Source: Chloroflexota bacterium
GTDB taxonomy: Bacteria; Chloroflexota; UBA6077
DNA length: 8,687 nt
Assembly (NCBI GenBank): GCA_021786215.1
Contig: JAJYNT010000140.1
Coordinates: 1-8,687 of the forward strand
Reading direction: 5' to 3'
A program made the position numbers and the translations under genes. The notes under the pieces are model-generated. The model searched no databases, was not told the origin of the DNA, and was given only the letters and a program-made list of their open reading frames with translations. Below are positions 1 through 4,947 of this stretch, one piece after another (position 1 is the stretch's first letter; each line of letters opens with the position of its first letter).

Positions 1-12
1 TGGCCCCGGCGT

Positions 13-117
13 CTAAACGACCAGCCTGATATCTTCGTCGCGGAGAAGCCAATTCGACGCTTCCTCCTTGTGCCGCGCGATGCCTCGCCGGTGGCACCAC
101 GCCCGGACCTTCGTCAC
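13..117 (-). CDS. Small ORF overlapping the receiver gene, possible HTH fragment
   Basis: This 34-codon frame starts with GTG, whose last two bases and the following A form the TGA stop of the upstream receiver gene (GTGA overlap, 114-117). That arrangement is typical of translational coupling. The product is basic and contains a Trp-Cys-His pair, then RGIARHK, a second Trp and a terminal acidic LRDEDI. The spacing loosely resembles the second half of excisionase-like (MerR/HTH_17) helix-turn-helix domains, but the first helix is missing. It could be the tail of a longer protein whose frame was lost, or chance. No domain can be assigned with certainty. The coding frame is only weakly supported. 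Confidence 0.3.
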   Translation of the reverse strand: MTKVRAWCHRRGIARHKEEASNWLLRDEDIRLVV

Positions 118-648
118 AGCAAAGTTGCTCGATCCCCGGCAAGGGGGGCTGGCCTGGAGAGCGCATACTCCAGCTTGCTCACCAGTTCGACCGGATCGAA
201 TGGTTTCGTGATGAAGCCCTGAACCCCCTCGTCGGCGAGCTCTTCCACTTCCTCGAACTGAAATGCGGTCACCACCACCACCGGGATTCTCTGCCACTTT
301 GGATCGCGCCGCAGCAGTCTGACAAGCCTGAACCCAAAAATACCCGGCAAACCTAGTGCTTCGACACAGTGAAGGTGATGGTTACTGTCATGCTGAGCGA
401 AGCGAAGCATCTCCACATTCCGCCGAGGAGATCCTTCGCTATCGCTCAGGATGACACTGGTCAGAACCATTGTGTCGCCGCACTAGATCGAGGATCACTG
501 CATCGCAATCCGCCACATCGAGGACGCCGCAGGCCTCCACCCCATCCTGAGCAGAAACCACCCTGTAACCAGCCTGCTCCAGATTCACCTGGATGATGTC
601 GAGCATCTCGGGCTCATCCTCCACCACGATCACCCTTGATCCGCCCAT
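114..648 (-). pseudogene. CheY-like single-domain response regulator, split by a 126-bp element
   Basis: A stand-alone receiver (REC) domain that would take a phosphoryl group from a histidine kinase. The start at 648 is chosen because an AGGAGG-type Shine-Dalgarno lies 8 bases upstream; an in-frame ATG at 681 lacks this. The frame runs through VIVVEDEP (acidic Mg-binding pair) to the phospho-acceptor Asp54 in VILDL, then enters a mobile element and stops at 439, giving a 69-residue truncated product. Deleting the element plus one CTAG copy (130 bases) rejoins LDL to GLPGIFGF in frame. The restored 134-residue protein also has Thr84 (VVVTAF) and Lys105 (ITKPF) and ends at 114. All catalytic residues are therefore present but divided, and the gene is almost certainly inactive. 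It is transcribed divergently from the OmpR-type regulator at 861. Unlike that neighbour it has no DNA-binding domain. Confidence 0.9.
353..486. mobile_element. 126-bp miniature inverted-repeat element, copy 1, with CTAG duplications
   Basis: The element occupies 357-482 and is flanked by CTAG at 353-356 and 483-486. Its ends are imperfect inverted repeats: TGCTTCGACACA on the left, and TGCGGCGACACA when the right end is reverse-complemented. Inside, the arms continue as GTCATGCTGAGCGAAGCGAA facing a matching GTCATCCTGAGCGATAGCGA, so the whole element can fold into one long hairpin with a short unpaired centre near 415-430. It encodes no transposase and would need one supplied in trans. The boundary is supported independently because removal of element plus one CTAG restores a receiver reading frame. 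The inner palindrome resembles dispersed repeats often mis-annotated as proteins with a HPERSEGS/LRFAQHD signature (from memory). Confidence 0.92.
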
Positions 649-687
649 CTCGCGCGCCTCCTCCGAAGGCATGTGTCGCACATCATC

Positions 688-717
688 TTAATACGAGCGG
701 ATTAAAGATATGCTCAA
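688..717 (-). promoter_or_regulatory. Candidate sigma70-type promoter for the receiver gene
   Basis: On the minus strand TTGAGC (717-712) is followed after 18 bases by TATTAA (693-688). Each hexamer matches the consensus at four of six positions. It lies about 40 bases upstream of the chosen start at 648 and overlaps the phased ATTAA motifs. Moderate to weak; not verified. Confidence 0.35.
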
Positions 718-738
718 CCACCATTAATCACTCATTAA
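700..738. promoter_or_regulatory. Phased ATTAA motifs, candidate response-regulator binding sites
   Basis: CATTAA occurs at 722-727 and 733-738, exactly 11 bp apart, and a related GATTAA lies at 700-705, exactly 22 bp from the first. OmpR/PhoB-family regulators commonly bind direct repeats spaced by one helical turn, and a regulator of that family is encoded immediately downstream. The sites sit between the two divergent start regions, so autoregulation is plausible. The region is AT-rich, so chance occurrence cannot be excluded. Confidence 0.35.
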
Positions 739-802
739 CAGATCTCCCATTTACCTATTTTCTTTTCCGGATCATAACGCCTAATCCGTATATGTACCGT
801 TC

Positions 803-811
803 TGCTATAAT
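803..811 (+). promoter_or_regulatory. Extended -10 promoter of the OmpR-type regulator
   Basis: TGCTATAAT is a perfect extended -10 element (TGn followed by TATAAT). No good -35 hexamer is visible 16-18 bases upstream, which fits extended -10 promoters. Transcription would begin near 818 and leave a leader of roughly 43 bases before the GTG at 861. Confidence 0.6.
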
Positions 812-860
812 GTCGAAGAGGCACCTGTTGCTAACCAACTGCAGAAAGGCTGGAGCGAAG

Positions 861-1547
861 GTGAGAGTACTGGTAGTGGATGACGATCCATACATCGCCG
901 AGCTCATTGCGGTGGGCTTCAATCTCCAGTGGCGGGAAATCGAGGTCCTGGGAGCTCAGGACGGCAAGACAGCACTGGACATGGTCGAGCAGAAGCACCC
1001 CGACATGGTTCTTCTGGACATCACCCTGCCGGGCATCAATGGTTACGAAACGCTACGGCAGCTGCGCGAATTCTCCGACGTGCCCGTGATCATGCTCTCG
1101 GCACGAGACGCGCTGGTGGACAAGGTGAAGGGTTTGGAGTTGGGTGCGGACGACTACGTGACCAAGCCGTTCGAGCCCTTGGAACTCCTCGCCAGAACAA
1201 AGTCGCTCATGCGCAGACTGGGCATGCCGCGTCCGCTGGATCGATCCCCATCCTTTCGATACGGCGAGTTGGCGATGGATTTCGCCAGCCAGCAAGTTAG
1301 GCTAAGGGGGGAACCTGTTGCGCTAACGGTGATCGAATACAAGCTGCTCTACCACCTGGTGCGCAACGCTGGTCGTGTGCTGTCCCACAAGATGCTTCTG
1401 GCCCGGCTCTGGGGTGATGATCGTCTGGACGAGATCAACTACCTGAGGGTTTACATCTGGAGACTCCGACACAAGCTGGAGGATAATCCACGGCAGCCAA
1501 GATACATCGTCACGGAACATGGGCTTGGCTACCGATTCCAGGAGTAG
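861..1547 (+). CDS. OmpR/PhoB-family response regulator
   Basis: A 228-residue transcription factor of a two-component system; phosphorylation by a kinase would control DNA binding. The receiver domain spans about residues 1-120, with Asp7-Asp9 in VLVVDDD, phospho-acceptor Asp53 in VLLDITLPG, Ser80 in VIMLSA and Lys102 in YVTKPFEP. A winged-helix DNA-binding domain follows (about 132-226), with the family hallmarks YKLLYHLVRNAGRVLS, YLRVYIWRLRHKLE and the C-terminal GLGYRF. The start is the GTG at 861, because GGAG lies 5 bases upstream and the protein then begins directly at the first receiver strand. Longer in-frame extensions to 636 run through the AT-rich promoter and look non-coding. No partner histidine kinase is in the window, so it is an orphan here. 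Its TAG stop is part of the target duplication of the element that follows. Confidence 0.95.
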   Translation: MRVLVVDDDPYIAELIAVGFNLQWREIEVLGAQDGKTALDMVEQKHPDMVLLDITLPGINGYETLRQLREFSDVPVIMLSARDALVDKVKGLELGADDYVTKPFEPLELLARTKSLMRRLGMPRPLDRSPSFRYGELAMDFASQQVRLRGEPVALTVIEYKLLYHLVRNAGRVLSHKMLLARLWGDDRLDEINYLRVYIWRLRHKLEDNPRQPRYIVTEHGLGYRFQE

Positions 1548-1677
1548 TGCTTCGACACAGTGAAGGTGATGGTTACTGTCATGCTGAGCGAAGCGAAGCA
1601 TCTCCACATTCCGCCGAGGAGATCCTTCGCTATCGCTCAGGATGACACTGGTCAGAACCATTGTGTCGCCGCAGTAG
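1544..1677. mobile_element. 126-bp miniature inverted-repeat element, copy 2, with GTAG duplications
   Basis: The element occupies 1548-1673 and is identical to copy 1 at all 126 positions and in the same orientation. It is flanked by GTAG at 1544-1547 and 1674-1677. The left GTAG is the last base of the final Glu codon plus the TAG stop of the response regulator, so insertion left the protein unchanged but placed a long palindrome right behind it. The palindrome could act as a transcript-end hairpin or mRNA-stabilising structure. Two copies with different 4-bp duplications (CTAG, GTAG) indicate independent transposition into an NTAG-type target rather than a segmental duplication. Confidence 0.92.
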
Positions 1678-1707
1678 TGGTAGCTATCTGCTGTCAAGGC
1701 AAACCGA

Positions 1708-1851
1708 TCATTTCGTCCGGCTCTCGCTCGGCTTGAGTCTATCAGTGAGCACTCGGTAGAACTCTTCCACCCATTCCTCTTGTTCCTCTTCAGTCATGTC
1801 CAGCTTGGGATGAGCCGCCAGACTGAGTGGTGCGTCCGGCAAGTCCACCAC
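1708..1851 (-). CDS. Small acidic ORF, probable remnant of an unidentified gene
   Basis: A 47-codon frame from a GTG at 1851 (a second GTG follows at 1848, and an ATG at 1797 would give 29 residues) to a TGA at 1708. The product reads VDLPDAPLSLAAHPKL, then a strongly acidic helix-like stretch (MTEEEQEEWVEEFYRVL) and a short polar tail. The composition looks like genuine protein rather than random frame, but no family is recognised and the Shine-Dalgarno is weak. Its upstream side runs straight into the palindromic repeat at 1875, so the beginning of the gene may have been lost there. It is convergent with the response regulator. Confidence 0.35.
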   Translation of the reverse strand: MVDLPDAPLSLAAHPKLDMTEEEQEEWVEEFYRVLTDRLKPSESRTK

Positions 1852-1874
1852 ACCTTTGCCCGCCGCTAATGATC

Positions 1875-1988
1875 GTTGCCGAAATAGTCGTACACATCCC
1901 GGTCTCGGCCCTGAACGACCGGGCTAACAACGGGCCGGTTAGCCCGGCCCTTCAGGGCCGCGACGGTGTACCAGGTTATTTCGGCAAC
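1875..1988. repeat. 114-bp long palindromic repeat
   Basis: An imperfect inverted repeat with three perfectly matching blocks. GTTGCCGAAATA (1875-1886) pairs with 1977-1988, GGCCCTGAA (1907-1915) with 1951-1959, and CCGGGCTAAC (1919-1928) with 1938-1947. The inner end forms a tight GC-rich hairpin. It is distinct in sequence from the 126-bp element. No clear target duplication was found at its ends. Confidence 0.75.
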
Positions 1989-2000
1989 CGCCAATAAGCA

Positions 2001-2036
2001 GCGGGCTGGGAAAACAAAGCCCGCTTCCAGCGGGCT
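2001..2036. repeat. GCGGGCT short palindromic repeat
   Basis: GCGGGCT occurs at 2001-2007 and 2030-2036, with its reverse complement AGCCCGC between them at 2018-2024. The last two form a 7-bp hairpin with a 5-base loop. A related CAGCCCG reappears inverted at about 2109, outside the next palindrome, so this may be the outer arm of a larger nested repeat. Confidence 0.5.
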
Positions 2037-2044
2037 GGGAGGCT

Positions 2045-2098
2045 GTAGGAGCGAGCTCCTGCTCGCGATCCGAGTCGCCGGCAGGAGCCGGCTCCTAC
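2045..2098. repeat. REPIN-like doublet of GTAGGAGC hairpins
   Basis: Two 24-base arms face each other: 2045-2068 on the plus strand and 2098-2075 on the minus strand, separated by 6 bases. Both begin GTAGGAGC and end GCGA. Each arm is itself a hairpin with a TCCT loop, GCGAGC/GCTCGC in the left and GCCGGC/GCCGGC in the right. The arms differ at four positions, and these form paired changes that keep each stem perfect. This is the architecture of REP doublets (REPINs), which are mobilised by dedicated REP-associated transposases; none is present here. Confidence 0.75.
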
Positions 2099-2121
2099 TG
2101 CGTCTTTTCAGCCCGAGGCTT

Positions 2122-2186
2122 GTAGTAACGACTTTAGTCGTTCGTCCTGTTGCGGCGAGGGGACGAAGGACTGAAGTCCTTACTAC
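2122..2186. repeat. REPIN-like doublet of GTAGTAA hairpins
   Basis: Two 26-base arms (2122-2147 and the complement of 2161-2186) are separated by 13 bases. Both begin GTAGTAA and end TTCGTCC on their own strands. The left arm contains the palindrome AACGACTTTAGTCGTT; the right arm contains the equivalent AAGGACTTCAGTCCTT. Two of the three differences between arms are compensatory (C-G swapped for G-C), and the third lies in the loop. The design matches the adjacent 2045-2098 repeat although the sequence differs. Confidence 0.75.
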
Positions 2187-2396
2187 TGGGTCCTTCTCCT
2201 GCTGGACCGGACCTATTAGCAAATTGCGTCAAACTTGGCGGACGCACCACTGAGTGGACCGTACAAGGCCCCACGACTGCCATAAAGCTTGTGCCCGACG
2301 GCCACAAAATGGGACGTTGGTATGTCCCTTGCCTTCCCGCCAACCTCAACGATCAGCTAATGAAGATCTCGACCAGAAAGCCAGGAGCGCATATCT
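2187..2396. other. Leader region of the P-type ATPase without an assignable gene
   Basis: No strong promoter or known riboswitch was recognised. A short GGGAC/GTCCC hairpin (2311-2328) lies about 70 bases before the ATPase start. One plus-strand frame is open across most of the stretch and ends at 2434, inside the ATPase, but its only upstream start is a TTG inside the preceding repeat. It is not called as a gene. Confidence 0.4.
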
Positions 2397-4943
2397 TTGG
2401 TCCAATCGGAACCCCTATACGCCGGACTGCCTGACCTCAAGGTCAGTCCATCTCAAGGCTTGAGCTCGGCTGAGGCTACGGCTCGCTTCTCCCGCTACGG
2501 TCCTAACGTCCTCACACCAGAGCAGAAGCGCTCCCTCTGGCGAGAGTTGCTGCAGCCGCTGAGGGACCCGATGGTGATCATACTGCTGGTGGCAGGAGGC
2601 ATCTTCATTGGCCTGGGGGAGACCACAGACGGCGTCACTATGATGTTAGCAACTATCCCCCTGATCGTAGTGGACTTGGTCCTGGAGGTGCGAGCCGAGA
2701 GAACGTTGGATCGGCTGCGTCAGATGGCAGCGCCTCGAGCCCTCGTGCGGCGAGACGGCAAGGAAAAGGTGATCCCCGGCGCGGAGGTCGTGCCAGGCGA
2801 TGTGGTCCTGCTGACAGAGGGCGAGATCGTGCCTGCCGACGGGGTGGTCGAATCGGAGTCCAATTTCCAGGTCGACGAGTCGGCCCTCACTGGCGAGTCA
2901 CTTCCCGTGAGCAAGAAGGGGGTAGGCTGGCCAGCTCCAGGCTCGATCGAGGATCGCGATGCCAAGGTGTTTGCCGGAACCACGGTGCTGGCGGGCCGGT
3001 CCACCATCGTTGTGACCGCGACCGGCGCGAGAACGGAGTTTGGCAGCATCGGGGCACTCGTTGCGCGGACTCATCCACAGCCGACGCCGTTCGAGCTGTC
3101 GGTGCAGGGGCTCGTCCGAACCCTATCGGTATTGGCGATAGTCCTCTCACTGGCTCTGGCGGGAATCGTCTATCTGCGGGGAGGAGGTTGGGTTGAGGCG
3201 CTGCTGGCAGGGGTGGGCCTCGCCATCGCGGCCATCCCGGAGGAGTTCCCAATCGTCTTCGTCATCTACCTGACGGTGGGGGCGTGGCGGATGGCCCGTC
3301 GCAGCGCGCTGGTTCGGCGTCTGGCCGGAGTCGAGACGCTGGGTAGCACAACAGTCATCTGCACCGACAAGACGGGCACCCTCACCCAGGGACGGCTTGC
3401 CATCAGAGCACTTCAAGCCGAGGACCGGCTCAGCATCGGGGACCGACCCGCGATCACGCCGGCCATGGGGCGGCTGCTGGAAGATGCCCTTCTGGCCTCG
3501 GAGCCCAACCCCTTCGATCCACTTGACCAGACTATCGCCACCTTCGCCAAGGACTCGGGCGTCAACCCTTCCACAGTCTACGTCCACTGGAGCATGGCCC
3601 AGGATTATCCCTTCGATCCCGTGCGCAAGTACGTCACCCACATTTGGCGTTCCCCTCGCGGGGAACTGCGACTTTGCTCCAAGGGATCGATCGAGGGGAT
3701 ACTGGAAATCGCGATTCTCTCAGAGCAGCAGAAGGAGTCCGCACTCGAAGCCAATCAACAATTGACCGGCATGGGTATGCGGGTCATCGCTGTGGCCGAG
3801 AAGGAGCTGCATCAGTTGGCAGTGGAGCGCTGGGCCAACGAATCCGGTATGCGATTGGTGGGCTTGATCGGATTCGCCGACCCCATCCGCGAAGGAGTCA
3901 GAGAGGCTGTTGCCCAATGCCAAACGGCAGGGGTGCGCGTGATCATGATCACGGGTGACCATCCTTTGACGGCGCACGCGATCGCGGAAGCCACCGGCCT
4001 GCGTCACGACGACCAGGAGATCATGACTGGAGCAGAGTTGGAGCAACTGGACGATCAGGGACTGCAGCAGGCACTGGCGGACGTATCCATCTTCGCCAGG
4101 GTGCAGCCGGCCCAAAAGTACCGCATTGTGGAGGGACTCAAAGCGCGCAATGAAATCGTGGCGATGACCGGCGATGGGATAAACGACGCGCCGGCCCTTC
4201 GCGTCGCCGACATCGGGGTTGCCATGGGCCGCAGAGGCACCCAGGTGGCCCGAGAAGCAGCCACCATGGTCTTGATGGACGATAATTTCGGCACCATTGT
4301 CGAAGCTGTAAAGGAGGGCCGTCGGGTCTTCGACAGTCTGCAACGGGCGTTCATCTATCTGATTATCTTCCACTTCCCGCTCGTCCTTGCAGCGCTGTTG
4401 ATCCCGCTAATAGGCGCGCCCCTGCTGCTCTTCCCCACCACGTTGGTGTGGCTGGAAGTAATTGTCCACCCAACGGCGGCACTGGTGTTCGCTGGCGATC
4501 CGCCCGGTCCAGACCTGATGGACCGCGCACCACGAGACCCTAAGGAGCCGTTCTTCCCTCGGCGGGCTGTGCGCTGGATGGTCATTCAGGGCATCGCGAT
4601 GGTTCTGGGAGTGATAGCCATCTACCTTGGCCTGCTTTGGAGCGGCACACCCGTGGATCAGGCGCGCGGAGCGGGGATCGCCACCATGGTGATAGGACAG
4701 ACCCTGATGGTGCTGCAGACTCGCTCCACCAAGCAGGCCTTCTGGCGTCTGAGCTTCCTAGACAACAAAGTCCTGATGCCAACACTCCTGGCAACCCTGG
4801 CAAGCGTCTGGCTCTTCCTCTATCTGCCCCCCCTCGCCGCGGCAGCCCAGCTAGCCCCCATAACGCCATATCAGTGGGCAGCCGCGGCCGCAGCCGCGAT
4901 CGTTACGACTCTCGCATTCGAGCCTCTGAAGCTCATGGATTAG
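2397..4943 (+). CDS. P2-type cation-transporting ATPase, PEEFP variant
   Basis: An 848-residue integral-membrane pump that would couple ATP hydrolysis to cation movement through a phospho-aspartate intermediate. The start is a TTG at 2397 with AGGAG 9 bases upstream; the next in-frame stop upstream is near 2361 and no ATG or GTG intervenes. It opens with the cation-ATPase N-terminal motif (GLSSAEATARFSRYGPN, about 21-37). M1-M2 lie near 59-98. The actuator domain has TGES at 165-168, M3-M4 near 241-295 carry PEEFP at 281-285, and Asp324 in DKTGTLT is the phosphorylation site. A nucleotide-binding Lys429 is in KGSIEG, TGDGINDAP is at 591-599, and M5-M10 occupy the C-terminal third. All catalytic motifs are intact and the length is normal. 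Most Ca/Mg pumps have PEGLP in M4; PEEFP and the M6 sequence LEVIVHP (His691) mark a divergent subgroup whose ion I cannot name. Ca, Mg or another divalent cation, or a monovalent ion, remain possible. Confidence 0.95.
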   Translation: MVQSEPLYAGLPDLKVSPSQGLSSAEATARFSRYGPNVLTPEQKRSLWRELLQPLRDPMVIILLVAGGIFIGLGETTDGVTMMLATIPLIVVDLVLEVRAERTLDRLRQMAAPRALVRRDGKEKVIPGAEVVPGDVVLLTEGEIVPADGVVESESNFQVDESALTGESLPVSKKGVGWPAPGSIEDRDAKVFAGTTVLAGRSTIVVTATGARTEFGSIGALVARTHPQPTPFELSVQGLVRTLSVLAIVLSLALAGIVYLRGGGWVEALLAGVGLAIAAIPEEFPIVFVIYLTVGAWRMARRSALVRRLAGVETLGSTTVICTDKTGTLTQGRLAIRALQAEDRLSIGDRPAITPAMGRLLEDALLASEPNPFDPLDQTIATFAKDSGVNPSTVYVHWSMAQDYPFDPVRKYVTHIWRSPRGELRLCSKGSIEGILEIAILSEQQKESALEANQQLTGMGMRVIAVAEKELHQLAVERWANESGMRLVGLIGFADPIREGVREAVAQCQTAGVRVIMITGDHPLTAHAIAEATGLRHDDQEIMTGAELEQLDDQGLQQALADVSIFARVQPAQKYRIVEGLKARNEIVAMTGDGINDAPALRVADIGVAMGRRGTQVAREAATMVLMDDNFGTIVEAVKEGRRVFDSLQRAFIYLIIFHFPLVLAALLIPLIGAPLLLFPTTLVWLEVIVHPTAALVFAGDPPGPDLMDRAPRDPKEPFFPRRAVRWMVIQGIAMVLGVIAIYLGLLWSGTPVDQARGAGIATMVIGQTLMVLQTRSTKQAFWRLSFLDNKVLMPTLLATLASVWLFLYLPPLAAAAQLAPITPYQWAAAAAAAIVTTLAFEPLKLMD

Positions 4944-4947
4944 ACGA

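Larger units (their letters stand above)
1822..2255. repeat. 23-bp imperfect inverted repeat bracketing the palindrome cluster
   Basis: The plus strand at 2233-2255 and the minus strand at 1844-1822 both begin ACTTG and share CGGACGCACCACT. They match at 21 of 23 positions; both mismatches are C/G exchanges. Similarity stops abruptly on both sides, and no target duplication is seen outside. The arms lie about 390 bp apart and enclose all four palindromes of the region. The left arm is inside the small ORF ending at 1708. Confidence 0.55.

Noticed and set aside
369..596. Plus-strand open frame starting inside the 126-bp element
   Set aside because: It lies antisense to the split receiver, and its start belongs to the mobile palindrome. 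A look-alike arises at copy 2.
636..860. Extension of the OmpR-type regulator to an ATG at 636, adding 75 residues
   Set aside because: The added residues run through the AT-rich divergent promoter and the extended -10, have no domain, and the GTG at 861 has a well-spaced GGAG and begins at the first receiver strand.
1875..2186. CRISPR array, considered because of several short repeats in a row
   Set aside because: The repeats differ in sequence and length, are palindromic, and are not separated by uniform spacers. No cas gene is present.
1866..2222. Minus-strand open frame across the palindrome cluster
   Set aside because: It consists almost wholly of repeat sequence read through in one frame. 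Palindromic GC-rich repeats commonly lack stops, and no domain is visible.
2187..2396. Metal-sensing riboswitch upstream of the P-type ATPase
   Set aside because: No conserved core of the Mn (yybP-ykoY), Mg (M-box) or other known metal riboswitch could be recognised by eye; a covariance-model search would be needed to exclude it fully.
2150..2434. Plus-strand open frame upstream of and overlapping the ATPase start, with a stretch that looks partly protein-like (WTVQGPTTAIKLVPDG)
   Set aside because: Its only upstream start is a TTG inside a palindromic repeat, there is no Shine-Dalgarno, and it ends inside the ATPase in another frame. It could be an eroded fragment but cannot be supported as a gene.
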